Assembly (NCBI GenBank): GCA_019426215.1
Contig: CM033395.1
Span: 19,520,569-19,584,568 of the forward strand
Source of the DNA: Buddleja alternifolia
Taxonomy: Eukaryota; Streptophyta; Magnoliopsida; Lamiales; Scrophulariaceae
Direction: 5' to 3'
Length of the DNA: 64,000 nt
Shown: piece by piece, positions 36,801 to 50,080 of the stretch
How positions within the stretch are numbered: position 1 is the first letter of the stretch
Layout: each line of letters opens with the position of its first letter
Made by a program: the position numbers and the translations under genes
The notes under the pieces: model-generated
What the model saw: the letters and a program-made list of their open reading frames with translations, nothing else
What the model was told of the DNA's origin: nothing
The model's database searches: none

Positions 36801-36971
36801 AATTTTTTCATCTTTTTTCTTCAACTTCGCCAGAGTTTGCTATTTTTGTCTTGTCAAGTTATTTGAGAATTTGTATTTGCTTGTTATGTAATAATTGTTT
36901 TTTGTTTGGTTTGACAGGGTGATGATGAACTAGGGTTACCAGCTGTCCCTCGAGCTTCACTCCGAGGTTAG
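30877..36971 (+). CDS. VPS60: VPS60/CHMP5-like ESCRT-III-related protein, seven exons
   Basis: Proposed exons are 30877-30945, 32137-32288, 35465-35558, 36029-36100, 36195-36306, 36611-36765 and 36918-36971. All junctions are GT-AG and the joined frame is 235 codons plus TAG, the family length. It starts MRRVFGVKKDKEPPPS, the CHMP5/VPS60 N-terminus. INKRGDTVEEKIKKLD and ARAMRILKQKRM form the basic Snf7-type helices. FAAEGIKDAQ and MMDLMDVSNEIQESLGR follow. The C-terminal half is acidic and ends LGLPAVPRASLRG. VPS60/CHMP5 is a late ESCRT-III-related subunit at multivesicular endosomes that binds LIP5 and so regulates the VPS4/SKD1 ATPase. Intron 2 (32289-35464) is unusually long because of a 774-bp triplication that copies the exon-2 end. 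Real splice use there needs RNA evidence. Confidence 0.93.
32264..34588 (+). repeat. 774-bp tandem triplication across the exon 2 / intron 2 boundary
   Basis: Units run 32264-33037, 33038-33811 and 33812-34585, with a final TGA at 34586-34588. The donor GTAAGC recurs at 32289, 33063 and 33837, exactly 774 bases apart each time. Units differ at only a handful of positions. Unit 1 begins 25 bases before the end of exon 2, so units 2 and 3 carry exact copies of that exon end and its donor inside the intron. Three-base TGA microhomology lies at the joins. Confidence 0.95.
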
Positions 36972-38727
36972 ACAGGGTGTTTTTGATGGTTGATAGCTGA
37001 ACCCAGTGATTATTTATCATCTTTGTGGTGTTTGGATTCAGAAGGATAATGTGTAGATATTTGGGTTCCTATTCAAATTTCATTTACTTTTTGGTGTCAC
37101 GTTGAACTAATGTTGTCTCGTTTTAGCTCTATTTTTGTTTCTGTTGTTTTGTTGAAGTAGGACTAGAAATGTATTTTGTCTATAATTCGAACGAACAAAC
37201 ATCATTAATCAACAAGTGCATGCATCGATGGTTGTGATCTTGATATTGATGATGAAGGCCAATCAATGTTGATGGAGAATTGGAGATTCAATAACGAAAG
37301 TTCCACTTTACATCTTTTTTGGCAGTTCACAATTCATCATACGTGATATTGTTATTAATACATCATTCTTAAAGAACCAACAAGATCTCGGAGTATCCCA
37401 CCGCTTATTTCGTGAAATTACAAGGAATGACCGGATTCATTTACCAAACCAATGAGAAGATGTATCAAGCCTTGAACCATTTGCTCTGACCTGTACGGCT
37501 CCACCTCTCTGTCTAGCCAAATGATGGGGAGGGGTCTGTAACGTGTTTGACTGCCAACGAATTGGACGTGAATCCAAGGCGAGAAGCTAACTTGGGGAGA
37601 TTGAACTTATATGGCCTCATTTATTTGTGAAGCTGGTACAGTACATGATGGTATCGACTTAGATTACATGGAATATTACGCGACTGAGTCTGTTTGCATG
37701 ATGTATTTAACAGAGCAATATCTTCTAAAAATGCCAAGGAGATGCGTTTGCTTCCCATTCGGCACATTTACATTTAACAGAAAATATTTCATTTTATTTA
37801 CTTTATTTCAAGGTGTCCTACTCTCCTACGTAATATTTTGACAATCAGGCGTCTTAAGGCTGAAATCAAGATGACGGGAAATATACAAAATGTTGATTGT
37901 TGAGAGACACATTATTATCGGGATGGGGCTGGTAAGCCGCTGTATGAAATTAGATCAACATTTGGTATACAAAACATTGAGATGTGTTATTTTTCACAAA
38001 GACGGGACTGGTAGACCACTTAATGAAAGAACGGACCATTGGTATACAAAACCGTTGGGAGGTCTTATTACCAATACCAGTCTAATATGCTGCTTGATGA
38101 AACAATGTAGACCATATGGTGTAAATTCATCAACTTGCGCTTCACTATATAACCTGACCAGAAATTGGCAAAACACATCAAGAGTATCGAAACAAACGCA
38201 AAATTAACTTCATTTGGGATCTAGTAAGCTCAAGGATAGCTGGCAAACACGGCCTATGTATACAAGGATTAATTTATCCCTCCCCTCCCCTCCTCTCTTT
38301 CATTTCACCTCTTACCAAACAAGACAACAAAATCCAAACCACTCTGCATATCCTGCTTCATTTTGTATGTTGAAACTAGAAGCCTGTTCCTGTCCCTCCA
38401 AGAGTCGAAATTGTACTGAAGTTTCCATAGTTAACACGAGCTCCCAATGTGTAACCATTTCTTGAGTTAAAAGCGTTTTAACTATAATAAGCAACCATAC
38501 ATAGAGTATCTTTGCAAATGCAAAGACAAGGAAAACAGAGCTGTCTATGCTTGCTGCTCACATTTACCAATGGTTAATGAACTTGGGTGGATAATGCACA
38601 TCTTTGAAGAGACTGTAACCGTCCTGGACTAATGTTTCCAGGGATAAAAACACATCTTTCCATTTCTACTCTACCCTATGTCATCAATGCTACAACTACG
38701 AAGCATAGACATAGTACCAAAAAAAAG
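36972..38727. other. Intergenic region between the convergent VPS60-like and bZIP genes
   Basis: Must hold both 3' UTRs. No gene is supported; short frames at 37611, 37890 and 38214 lack family features. A diverged tandem pair lies at about 37927-37993 and 38004-38070. Confidence 0.5.
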
Positions 38728-41264
38728 TCAGTTTAGATCAAGTTTTCGCAAGTCTAACATACTCCAGACAGCATCTGAATGAGTTATGTTAGCTGCAGAG
38801 AGTGACCTTCTGTGGACCTTGTTATTAGATGAGGGAACACTTAAACCAATTTTCAACATCTCTACTTCTTTCTTGAGGGACGAGTACTCGCCTGCACAAA
38901 ACACATAATACAGAGGAAAATTCATTCGGATATTCACTTGGTTGCACCTGAATGGTGTTGCTGATAAATAAGAAGCAGAATCGACCGTAACGAAAATAAT
39001 GAAAAGGGTTAAAAATGTAGTAAATGGCAAATACCACTTATATCAGTAGTATTAGTTCTTTATTTATATTGATTTTCAGGTATTGTATAGTCCTATCGTA
39101 TTACTTTGAAGTATGCCTGCATCACAGGGGATAACTAAAGAGGTTACTGAATTCAACATTACTTTCTACTATCAAATGTGCTAAATTTTCCATTTTCCAC
39201 ATCCAATGTAATGATATATGATCAAGCACCTTTGTACCTTGGCGTAGTTGGTTGTATTCTATCCTACACCCGGTGAATATGCACTAGGCACAAGTGTCCC
39301 ATGAGTTTGTTTATATCCATTGATTACAAAATGTTGGGACACATGTCATACAGCCAGACAAATCTATACGACCGCATAGTTCCCAGGTCCAGCATGTTGA
39401 CTATTATTGCCACTTTTTACACTTATCAAGTATTTCTCTTCTTAAGGGCCACTACCGATAGATTTTTGATGCTTTAAAAGCTTGTCTCATATGCAAATTT
39501 TGATATCACTTTTAACATGTGATCCTAACAGCTAACCAGCAATATTAGCATCTATAGCAAGTTAGAAGATCTCTACAACACATAAAATGTGATGAAATGG
39601 ATTGTAGTGCCATCTGATTTAGATACAATAATATGAGAGTGAGAGATGACATGGTTACCGTCAACAAGGTATTTCTGGTGCTGCATTCTGTGCATCTGCT
39701 GCTTCAGTGTGTTATTCTCCAGTGATAAAGCAGCATACCGTTGTAGCAGGGAGGCAACCCTTACACCCAATTCTGACCCCACGTTCTGTACCGTTTAATA
39801 TTCAAAGATACAATATACATAAGAGAGAGAACTACTACTACCACCACCAAAATTAATCTATTTTCTTCTCATATTATTCCGTACCTGAAGAATATCTACA
39901 CTTCTTTCCAGCTCAGCAATGTATTCGAGTTTACGAATTCTAGACCTCTGTCCAGGGTGACTGCATATTAACCAACAATCGCATCATAAAAAAGATGTTT
40001 GCATAATGGAAACTGGTTTATAGATCATACCAAACTATTGAAGACAAAAAGGCATACAAAAGATTGCATAAGCGAACAATATTTTGTTTTAACAGAATAG
40101 AAATGTAAAAGAAAAAATAAAGAAATGATGGTATTGACATGCTTGAAAATCACTTTATGCATGAATTCAGAAGTTGTTTCCGGAGTTTTCTAGCTAAGGG
40201 GGCTGCTAGATTACTGATATTTTTCATGTAAAAACAATATATATTCTTTTTGGAGTCAAAGGATGGCCTTCGCTTTTCATGTATTTATTAGTCAAATTGG
40301 ACGTAAATAATGTGAAGAATTTGCTTTCATGACCTACTCAACCCAAAACATAAAGCAGGCAAATTAGAATCATGTCATTGGGTCTGTTATAAAAGCTGAT
40401 AACTTAGTTTTTGTTTTCCTGGCTGCATAAACCCTATTAGTTTACTATACCAGAAGCGTAATATCTATCTAGTTGTGTAGTATAACACATAATGGTCACG
40501 ATATTCCGAAAACCTTCAAAAAATTTACAACATTCTGTAATTTCAGGAGATGGTCATACTATATAACTCGAAGTGGGCACTATTCAATTAAATTTTTAAT
40601 TGTCAAACATTATTCTAAATTATAACAAGAATTTCTCCCAACTTTAACAGTTTAGTATTTATCAAATGGTCATACTCAAATCTCTCATGCGGAGATGATT
40701 AAGATTAACCAACCAGAGCAAGTAATCAGACAAAAGTAATCCCATTTCAAGAACAAAAACATAAATATGAAAATCTGACCGTTTCATTGATATGCTCTCT
40801 GTATTGCTCTGACCGACGGAAGCATAGGCATCACCTAATGAATCTGACGGTGGTACTCCAGAAACAGAAAAATAACCATCTAAATGCTGCAGAGGTTTTT
40901 GCATAATATAGTCTGAAAATGCTGAAACAATTTCTTTTTCAGGAAAGCCTAACTTGTTTTTTCTTCTAGGCGAATAAGGACCATACGTACAACTAGACTC
41001 CAATCCATTTTCTGGTCCACCAGAATCCTCAGTTTCTGTTTCATTAGATTGATCTAAATCTGGTAAAGGCACAAGACCATTGAAAAGGGTTAAAGAATCA
41101 CTAGTCCCGTTGGATTTTGAGTCAGAATCGCTCAATAAATCGTTCAACCATGCTGGTGGCTCCTCTAATACGGATATGGGTGGAGAAGTGGAGAAATTAG
41201 CTCGGCAAGTCGTGGTTTTTTTTTGGAGAGGGCAGCGAGGAGGGAGCTGAGCGTGCCTTGACAT
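38728..41264 (-). CDS. Divergent bZIP protein, At4g06598-like, four exons
   Basis: Proposed exons in coding order are 41264-40780, 39960-39885, 39785-39659 and 38891-38728. All junctions are GT-AG and the joined frame is 283 codons plus TGA. Exon 1 has the conserved N-terminus [13 protein letters not shown] and the motif [13 protein letters not shown] (about residues 53-65), both typical of this plant bZIP subgroup. The basic region spans exons 1-2, and exons 2-4 form a leucine zipper with [30 protein letters not shown] and [11 protein letters not shown]. The basic region reads [17 protein letters not shown]: the RSR-RKL half is kept, but the invariant Asn of ordinary bZIPs is missing and Pro-Gly lies in the helix. 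DNA binding may therefore be weak or need a partner. It would act in the nucleus. It is convergent with the VPS60-like gene. Confidence 0.87.
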
Positions 41265-41715
41265 GCTGTATTTTTATTATCTGATGAACAATCACAAATT
41301 CAAAATTCTTAATTTAATCTTTGTAATACCACAAATCAAGAGAAGACAACTAAAAAAGGATGGATATTGATAAGAAGTATATATCGAATATGATCTATTG
41401 CCGAAGAAAGTTTTGATAATAAATATGAGCATGCTTTTGGGTAATCTTATCAGATTAAAAAGGATTTACATGAATCATCTCCACCAAGATAAATGAATAT
41501 GTACACTTATCCAAGTATTAGACATGATCTAGACAAGAAGCATTATAATTAATTTCAAATAAGAGAGGGGGGGAAGGGGCCAAATTTGACATTTTCAGAA
41601 GAACAAGGATTGGCGGCTAAATGCAGTTTGAATGGATGAAACAGTAGTAGTAGTAGTAGTTCCACTAGTAAGTCAATATCAAGAAATGAGAAGAACAAAT
41701 AATGCTGAAGATGGA

Positions 41716-41747
<32 letters not shown>

Positions 41748-43240
41748 GTTAGAACTCTCTCCCCATTTCTCTCTAAACCCTAGCCTCCTTTTTTCTTCTA
41801 TTTTCATCTACCGGCAATAGCTTGGTGAAGCAGTCGTCTACTTCACCACTGTGCACCATTATCGTCGGCGGGTTGGGTTGGAGCACCCATCTTCAAATTG
41901 TATTTCACATCTTCAAATCTGATGAAATGGATATGGATCTAACGAGACAGAGACATATCTGACCAGATGAAGACGGGTGATACATAAGTTTGTACATAGC
42001 GTTTTAGATTTTTTGTTTAGTATTTTATTTTCTCTTTCGTATGAGACTTTCGCCTTTCCTTGAATAGGAGTTGCACAAAAATTTTCTTGTATTCGTTTGT
42101 GAGTTTTTAAAATTTATTATTTTCAAGAAACTTCATAGTTGGTGATTCAGATGTTCTTACTATATCGTTTGAATCGATATGAATTGTATTGTTTCAGGCG
42201 TTGTAAACTTTCGATTGAATCATATATAAGACCGATTTTTCTTCGAAAAATTATTATTATTATCATTTCTTTTCGACGAGATAATAAGAAAGGAAAACAG
42301 ACAAGCAAAGATGGATGAAAAAGAAACAAAAATCAACAACTTAACCATCTCTATTTATTATCGGTCACCGCAGCCTAGACAGGAAATTAATAAAACGGTA
42401 ATTTGCCCAGAAAACACTACAACCTTTTCTAATTAGACGTTCAGTTTCATAATTTTTCTCATCAAGAATAAGAAGCATAACAAAGAAATTTGGAAAAAAA
42501 AACAATGTAACAGAAGCTATAATAAAAACATAAACATGAAAGAAAGAAACGGAAAAACATGAGGCACAATGTCACTTAAACTATACAAACATTTTCAACA
42601 ACACTTGGAAACAAAATATAGTAAATGAAAAATGGGTATACCTTTTATGAGTTCTGGGCTTCAGAATTTTTGACTGAGACTCAATTACAGACAGTATTGT
42701 TCTTCAACTGCACTCACAGTATCAACATTAATAAATTCTCAATCAGCCCATGAATGAATATATAGGAGTATAATAAAATTTTAAAAGGCAGTATCCTATT
42801 CTATTGGCAAATTGATTCCCTCCCAGTAACAATAATAAGATAAAATAGCAAAACAAACTACTGTGACAGGAAGAAGAAATAAAACTGAATTAAATTAACT
42901 CGGTGGGTTTAATAGGGCGTTTTGAGTTGTGCACAGCTCAGCGTTTAGAAGTATACCTTTGTATTTGTAATACTAATATTAATGTCACCATCACTCAATT
43001 TCAAACACAAAAACAAAACCTATTTGTTGAACTGGGGTTTAAAGGAAGGACATAATGATAAAGGGCAAAAAAAAAGGATCTTAAATGAACTTCACATATA
43101 CTTTCGTTTTTCCTTTTAATATTTATAAGGGAGCTTCCACATATACTTTATTCGCTACATAATTGTTTACATGTATATATGAATTTCCATTTTTATTCCT
43201 TTTGATCAATTTCCTTACTTGCATAATGCATTAACGAGAT
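41265..43240. other. Upstream region of the bZIP gene, no further gene seen
   Basis: AT-rich. It contains the bZIP promoter and possibly a 5' UTR. An (ATT)n tract lies at about 41718-41746 and short GTA repeats near 41646. No frame is convincing. Confidence 0.5.
41718..41746. repeat. (ATT)n microsatellite
   Basis: About nine perfect TTA units upstream of the bZIP gene. Confidence 0.9.
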
Positions 43241-43260
43241 AACCCCATTTTTTTTTAATT

Positions 43261-43412
43261 CCCCGGGGAAAATTCTATGCTGGTCTCGGCCCAGCGAGGG
43301 CCGTTGGATCCCCCCACATGGGGGGGTTAAATGGGATTTTGACCCCCCTTGTTGGGGGATCCAACGACTGAGCTGGGCCGAGACCAAGCATAGAACAGCC
43401 CATTCCCCGGGG
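43261..43412. mobile_element. GC-rich inverted-repeat element (MITE-like)
   Basis: Two arms of about 65-70 bp share TTCTATGC, TGGTCTCGGCCCAGC, CGTTGGATCCCCC and GGGATTTTGACCCCCC-type blocks in inverted order around a short centre. Both ends carry CCCCGGGGAA/TTCCCCGGGG. TTAA occurs on both sides (43256-43259 and 43423-43426) but a target duplication is not proven. It adjoins the 3' end of the LINE. Confidence 0.65.
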
Positions 43413-43439
43413 GGGGGGGTGGTTAACCCAAATAAAAAC

Positions 43440-46400
43440 AAAACATTGTATGTTAGTTCGACAAACCAGGGCTAATAGTCACAAAACGAGACCATGTAAT
43501 GCCATTTCTATCATTGTCCAAGAGGTGGTAAATTTGTGACGAAGGTGCATCCATCTGGTGCATATGAGTGTCAATACCCATTTTTGCTAAGGCGTCCGCC
43601 ACTTGATTGGCTTCCCGCCACACTAAATGAAACAAGACATCCCAATCTCTACCCTTGCACACTCCGGATGCGAGAAATCTCCTCAAAGTGGTGATGTTAA
43701 GTGAAGGCGTCCACAATGCTATTAAGTGCAGCCTGACAGTCCGATTCAACGATTAATTTCTTTACCCCTGCGGCCCACGTCATCTCTAGTCCCAATAGGA
43801 TGGTCACATCTCAGCCTCCAACGATGTGCACGGTTCAACGCGACCACTGAACCCCCTTAACCATGTTCCATGCTCATCTCCAAGAGTACCTCCGATCCCC
43901 ACCTTGCCTCCCGACGTCACCGCAGTGTTAACATTGAGTTTGGTATAGTCTGGTGCTGGTTTTTTCTAGCCCGTGTGTATCTGAAGATGCATCACGTCCG
44001 GATCAAAGTCAAGGGCTGTAAGTCTACCATCAATTCCTTTTTGTAACACATCTATGTTCCCTATAGGTACCTCATCCTGAACACCGTGGGTTACTTCATT
44101 GCAAACCTGCCAAAGGAAAGAAAGAGTTTCAGCGAACACAAGGTCCCATTTGTCTCACCACTCATACCTGTTTATCTTATGTGATAAATTCCAGTCAATC
44201 CAGTCCTTCGCTGTGTCTGAGAAAAATGAGTTATAAAAGTTAGGATGGACAAGTTGAAGCTAAATTTTTCACCCAAGTACAATCCCGAACGACATGTAAT
44301 GGGGTATTCGATGCAATCCCACAAATAGTGTAGCTATCCGTAGCCACAATTCCCCCGATCTTTAATACAGAATTAGTGATAATTTTATTATGACGGAGAA
44401 GTCAAAGAAACATTCGGCGGCGATTAGCCCCCGGGACCTTCCAGATTTGCATCCATAATTTCGAATCTGCCATGCCATCCGCTGCATGAGTTAGTGCTTC
44501 GTATGCACTTTTACAACTATACTTACCCTCCAGTGAGAATAACCAATGTGGCTTATCCCGCTGATCTGCTAGATTATCCAAGTCAATTTCTTGCAACCAA
44601 ATTCTAAGGTTTTCTGACAGACCCTGTAAGACATCCCAATCCCAGCAAAGTCCCGGTATCCAATATTGATCGATAGTGTGACATTTGTCCTCCGCTGGAA
44701 TGGGCTGCGCGTGATGCCGGGCTAACGGTTCGTCTCCTAGCCAAATATCTTCCCAAAAGTGAATTTTGGCCCCGTTACCCACGATCCAGCGAATTCCCAT
44801 TTTTAGAAGGGGGATTACTGATTGAACACTTCGCCATGTGGCCGACGTCGCATTTTTCGCCCGAGCCCTGTGCCTCAGAATATACTTGTGTTTGAACACT
44901 TGAACCCACAGACTATCGTCATCATTGAATAATTGCCATCCTAATTTGCCGAGTAACGCTAAATTTGTGGTCCTGGTATATCTTAACCCTAAACTCCCCT
45001 GCTTCTTCGGTTTACACATGATATCCTAATTAACTGGGTGCATTTTTTGTTCAGTCTCGAAACCACCCCACAAAAATTGCTGATTTGCCTTATCAATTGC
45101 GTCACATATGCCTAGAGGAAGGCACATTGTTTGCATATGATAGGAAGATAAGGTCTCCGTTACCTATTTAATTAAATTCGCACAACCTGCTAGAGATAGA
45201 TGTTTATGTTTCCATCCCTGCAATCTTTTCTTAACTCGATGCACCAAAAACTCCTAGTCCCTACGGAGAACTTGCCCGTGTTATAGAGGAACCCCTAAAT
45301 AACGACCCAAGTTGTCTGTACGTTCAAGGTTCATGCTGGTACTTAAACGACATTTAAGCTCTGAAGTCACGTTGCTGGAGATAAATTTTTTTGACTTCTG
45401 AGAATTAACTGCTTGACCTGAGAGGTTACAGTATTTCTTTAAAGTATCCATAGTCATCTTGGCCTGATGCACTGTGGCCTCCAATAACAAGTCGTCAGCA
45501 AACATCAAATGCAAAATACAAGGGCCATGACGAGAAGTGGGTATTGGACGCCATTTTTTCTCCCGCACCACCAACTTAATTAGACAACCTAATTTCTGCA
45601 CACAAAAAGTAAACAAATAAAGTGACGGGGGGTCCCCTTGTCTTAGACCTCTCTTAGGAGTAAACCACTTTGTTGCTTCACCATTCTATAGGAGGGATAG
45701 TTGAGCTCGTGTGGTACACTCCATAATAAGCGAACTCCAAGACGTAGGGAAGCCAATCTCCCTCAACACATTCTCGAGAAATGTCCAATTAATTCGATCG
45801 TAAGATTTTTTAAAATCAATTTTGGCTATGAAAACACCTTTATTGCCTTTTAGAAGACGCAAATCATGTAAAATCTCCTGAGTTATTAACACATTATCAA
45901 TTGTAGGCCTCCCCGGAATAAAACTATTTTGAGATCGTGAGATAAGCTCATCAATAAACTCTTATTTGTTAGTAACAATTTTAACACTTACATTCGTAAG
46001 ACTAATTGGTCTAAACTGCGAGAGACATGTTGGGTTCTTAACTTTTGGATCTAAGACAATACGAGACCTATTAAGAGATGGATCGATAGTACCTAATTGA
46101 ATGACTTCTTGTACTAGCTGAAAATATCCTCACCTACGGTATCCCAACATTGCTGATAGAACATAGGTTGAATTCCGTCTGGGTCTGGTGACTTGGACGG
46201 ACTCATATCCCATAGAGCTCTTTTAACTTTCTCCTTTGTTACCGGGCGAGACAGTACCTCAACATGATGGCCCTGAAACTTTAGGAATCCCTGGTACAAG
46301 TGTATTTCTCCACCGGGTCTCCTTGACAGTACAGTTCTTTGTAGTAATCAACTGCTATTTTTTTAAGTATCTCCGGCTCGATTGCTACCGTCCCATCCTC

Positions 46401-46600
46401 ACGGTCCAAAACACAAAAGTTAGATTTACCCTGACGAGTCACGACTGACAAATGGAAAAAGCGAGTGTTAAGGTCTCTCGCTTGAAGCCATTGCGTCCTC
46501 GCCTTTTGTTTCCAGAATAATTCCTCTTGCCGTAAGGTTTCAAAGTATTGCATTTGTAACTTATTCTCCAATTTTCATAGAGAATATCTAAAATTAATAT
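43440..46600 (-). pseudogene. LINE (L1-type) RT, zinc-finger and RNase H part
   Basis: On the minus strand: N-terminal RT flank at 46571-46281 (ARDLNTRFFH), then 46299-46114 (SPSKSPDPDGIQPMFYQ), RT palm at 45892-45686 (IDFKKSYDRINW), RT catalytic FADDLLLEA in 45616-45281, a zf-RVT region in 45019-44402 (GSLGLR, WVQVFKHKY, IHFWEDIWLGD) and RNase H in 43749-43453 (REANQVADALAKMG). Frameshifts and stops separate these pieces. The order RT, zf-RVT, RNase H is that of plant L1 LINEs with a terminal RNase H. The upstream half lies at 50.08-51.24 kb, beyond a copia insertion. Confidence 0.88.
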
Positions 46601-48470
46601 CCTGCGCCTGTTGAATACCCAAAATGCAAATTTTCGTTGAATACCCTAAGGCACCATATTAGATGTGGCGCCAGTGGAAGCTTGATCTTACACACGTGAC
46701 GGTATGGTAATTCCCAACCTACGCAGGAAAGATATAGGTAAAGAATCTGGAGGCTTGGTCCTTAAAAGGGCGTTTTTGTGTTATCCTAAAGATTCAGTGG
46801 GAGAACTCTTTTACCTACATGATGATCAGGGGATCATTATGGCCTTAGAGGTCTGTTGTCTCAAAGATAAGATCGTTCGAGAAATTGGAGAAGGTGGAAA
46901 GAATATTCTGAGAGAATAAAACAAAACATCTTAGGACACTACTATTCAAGGAACCAAACTAAGCCCATTAAAACACAACTACCAACGATTGATCTGGTAG
47001 AGTATCTCAGTCGCATGAGAGAAGTGGTTGTCTGCTACAAGGAAAGCATAAGATGTATGATGTAGCAGAGGAGAACCAAGGATACAATCCCTCTATGCAT
47101 GACAAATCGATGGTGGACATGGACTCTACGAGAAGGTGTCAAGGTTATGAAAGTGAAGATAGATTAGATCTATTTGAATCAAACCTAGACTCTAGTAGAT
47201 CGCCCCGAGAGTATTGTACCCGTCGGAGGCGAATACATCTACAAGAGAAAGATTGATTCGAATGGCAAAGCCAGGCCGATGGCGAAAAAGTGTAGTCAAA
47301 AGAAGGGCATTGACTATGAGGAAGCCCTTTTTCCACAGCTACAATCAAATCCATTAGAATCTTACTTTCGATAACGACACACCAATATTATGAAAATCTG
47401 GCACGTGGATGTGAATACTCGTTCATAAATGGATTCCTCTAGAAGGACACCCATTCGAACAGTCTAAGGGTTTCACATTTGAGGTTGATTCTCATAACGT
47501 CTACACGCTGTATAAATCCACTTATGGATTTAAGCGGACCTCTCGTAGTTAGAATCTTCACTTTGATAACATATTTTGGAATTATGATATCATCGAAACA
47601 AAAAGAGACCATCTGTGTGCAAAACGATTAGGGGGAGCGAGATATCATATCTAGTACTAAATGTAGAGAGTGCTCTACTTATGGGAAATGATGTGGGCTC
47701 ATTGACTGGGTCAAGTCATAAACATCGAGCGTATTCTCCATGAAAGACTTGGGAGAAACCATCTTTATCCTTATAATTCACATTTATGGAGATAGAACAA
47801 ATAGTATGATGGAGCTCTCCTAAACCCTTTGATTAGAATAAATCCTAAAACAATTTAGAATAGAAGATCTGGGAAAGAGATCTTACCTAGAGAGGAAGAG
47901 CAATGGGTAGACATAAAATATATCATGAAGTACTTGAGAATAACTTAGGATATATCCTTCGTCTATGCCCATGGAGAACTGATAGTGGAAGTTTTATACT
48001 TACTCAGACCTAGATTCTAACAAAGGGGATTAAAATTTCACTTTGGGTTAGTACTCACCCTCAACTGTGGAGTAGTGAATTGGAAAGGTTCTAAGTAAAA
48101 TACTCCACTACTGAGAATGAATATGAAATTGCCTTGGAGCCTATCAAAGGAAACTGTTTGGATCTGAAGTTCATGGTGGAACTTCTATTGGTCACTAACG
48201 TGGTGCTTGCATTATCACTTTACTGTGATGAAATAAAGATAATACATAGGAAAAGAACCGAGGTCTCACAAATCCAGACATATTAATGAGAGATACAACA
48301 TCTCTTGAGAGATCATTGGAAAAGGCGATATAGCCTTGTAGAAAATAAGCTCAGCTGATAAAACGGATAACCCACTCACTAGGCCACTATCGCAGGCTGT
48401 GCTAGAGCGACATCTTTTAAAGATGAGTATTAGATACCATAGCGATTGGCATTGAGTGCAAGTGGGAGAT
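46600..48470 (+). pseudogene. Degenerate copia pol remnant
   Basis: Heavily broken but readable pol: an integrase C-terminal CYPKDSVGELFY-like stretch (about 46778), RT pieces (QKKGIDYEEA near 47302; GFKRTSRS near 47530) and RNase H pieces (STTENEYEIALEP near 48107; LYCDE near 48221; SIRYHSDWH-like end near 48427). Nearly every 30-60 codons is interrupted. It ends at a polypurine tract AAGTGGGAGAT (48460-48470) followed by an LTR. No 5' LTR is visible, so the copy is 5'-truncated or rearranged within the LINE. Confidence 0.75.
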
Positions 48471-50071
48471 TGTTGGGAATGTGGCCTCGATGCCAAACGA
48501 GAAGTTAGAATATAAGGCACTAGTTTGTATTGTACAACCTATTAATAATATGAAGGCAATAGTATATTGTTCGTATAATTCTTAATGGCATCTATAAGTC
48601 TTAAATGAACAACTAGTCCATGTGTGTCAAGGCAAACTTTCGCACTCCTTATAGTAGTTAAGGAGATGGGCACTGGAAGGGTTTGATACTTGATCACTTA
48701 AAAGGTTCACAAGTCGGAGAATCTCAATTAGGCATTGAGATTCGTGTGGACTTGTATGACACATGCTGTGACAAGGAGTGTCAGTCGAACATTATGGGAT
48801 AGTGGGAGTTTGTGTCATAGATACATTGATGGGATTAGTGTATTCAAACACGGCTCGTAGTAATCCGATCACATGGGTTTTTACTCAGTGACTGTCAATG
48901 ATTGAATTACTGATTATGATAGTATGCGTAAGCATTGGACCTGAGGAGTCATAGTCATAGTGTGCTTGTGACGTTGGATTCTGTCATCAGAGTAGTTAGG
49001 TCTAATTCACCCGTTGGTGGGGCCGACCTCAAAGTGCATTCCAATGGGCAAGTAGCATGTAAGGTGATTGCCAATAGGGAATTCACTGTCTTGAAAATAA
49101 ACGAGAAGTATCCTATGCGATCATAGGTAGATGAGATTGAAAGTCTCTGGCTAGAGCTGATGAACTAACTCGTGTTTACTAATCTCATATTACTATGATT
49201 CTTAGCCTAGCATCGAGTCTTGTGAGTTTAACATATTCCATGACTCTCACTCGATTGGGATACGTTAGTGAAGGGTTTATATTCATACAATATTCATAAT
49301 CTAGAGGTTCGTAATGACATAGTCATTTCGTATTCGATTGGGCTACGATGTGGAAATTCCCAATCGTATCCTATGCGATCATAGGTAGATGTCACCCACA
49401 TCCTTTGGTATTCTCCCATTGTCAATCGAGATTAACCTAGAGAGTCGCACTATAAAGGAATAGATGGGGAAATCGAGTCTTGTATTTGGAGGGTGTTTTT
49501 GATAATTTGTCATTGGGAAGGATGAATAAATTATTTGGACTAATTAATTTAATTGGATGTTTAATGGGATTAAACATGAATAATTAAATTAATTATGTTG
49601 ACTTGGTCAACTAAAACTATTAATTATTTATTTATTTAATTAATTAGAATATTAATTTCATCTATGTGTATATTTAGTTAGATTAAATATTAGATGATTA
49701 AATTAATTGGACTAAATTGACTTGGTCAACTTAGCCCAACTAAGGTCCAAAAGCCCATGATGGGCGAGTAACTTATGGGCTTAAGTTGGAGGATTTATTT
49801 AATCCTCTAATACAAGCTCAAAAGAGAGTTGAATTGGTTAATTCACTATTCACATAACGTGAAATCCTCCAACAGAAAATACTAGATAGAGAAAACTCTT
49901 CTTCTTACTCAATCTTGCCTAGCCACCTATGGAGATTGAAGATGGAGATTTTCCTAAGTCCGTTCTTGCGTGATGATCTAGAGATGGTACAATTGAACCG
50001 TTAGAGATTGAAGATTTGCGAGGATTAAAGATTGAATACTCAAAAGGTAAGTTTTCATATTCATCTTTTTC
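48471..50071 (+). repeat. 3' LTR of the degenerate copia
   Basis: Begins TGTTGGGAATGTGG right after the polypurine tract. It shares blocks with 56775-58540 and, inverted, with 51819-52860 (CACCCGTTGGTGGGG, CCATGACTCTCACT, GAGTCGCACTATA). The right end is uncertain and is placed at a CA shortly before LINE sequence resumes. Confidence 0.7.
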
Positions 50072-50080
50072 ATGTCTAAA

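Noticed and set aside
37611..38465. Several short plus frames between the VPS60-like and bZIP genes
   Set aside because: No start context, splice pattern or family match. They could be UTR or decayed repeats.
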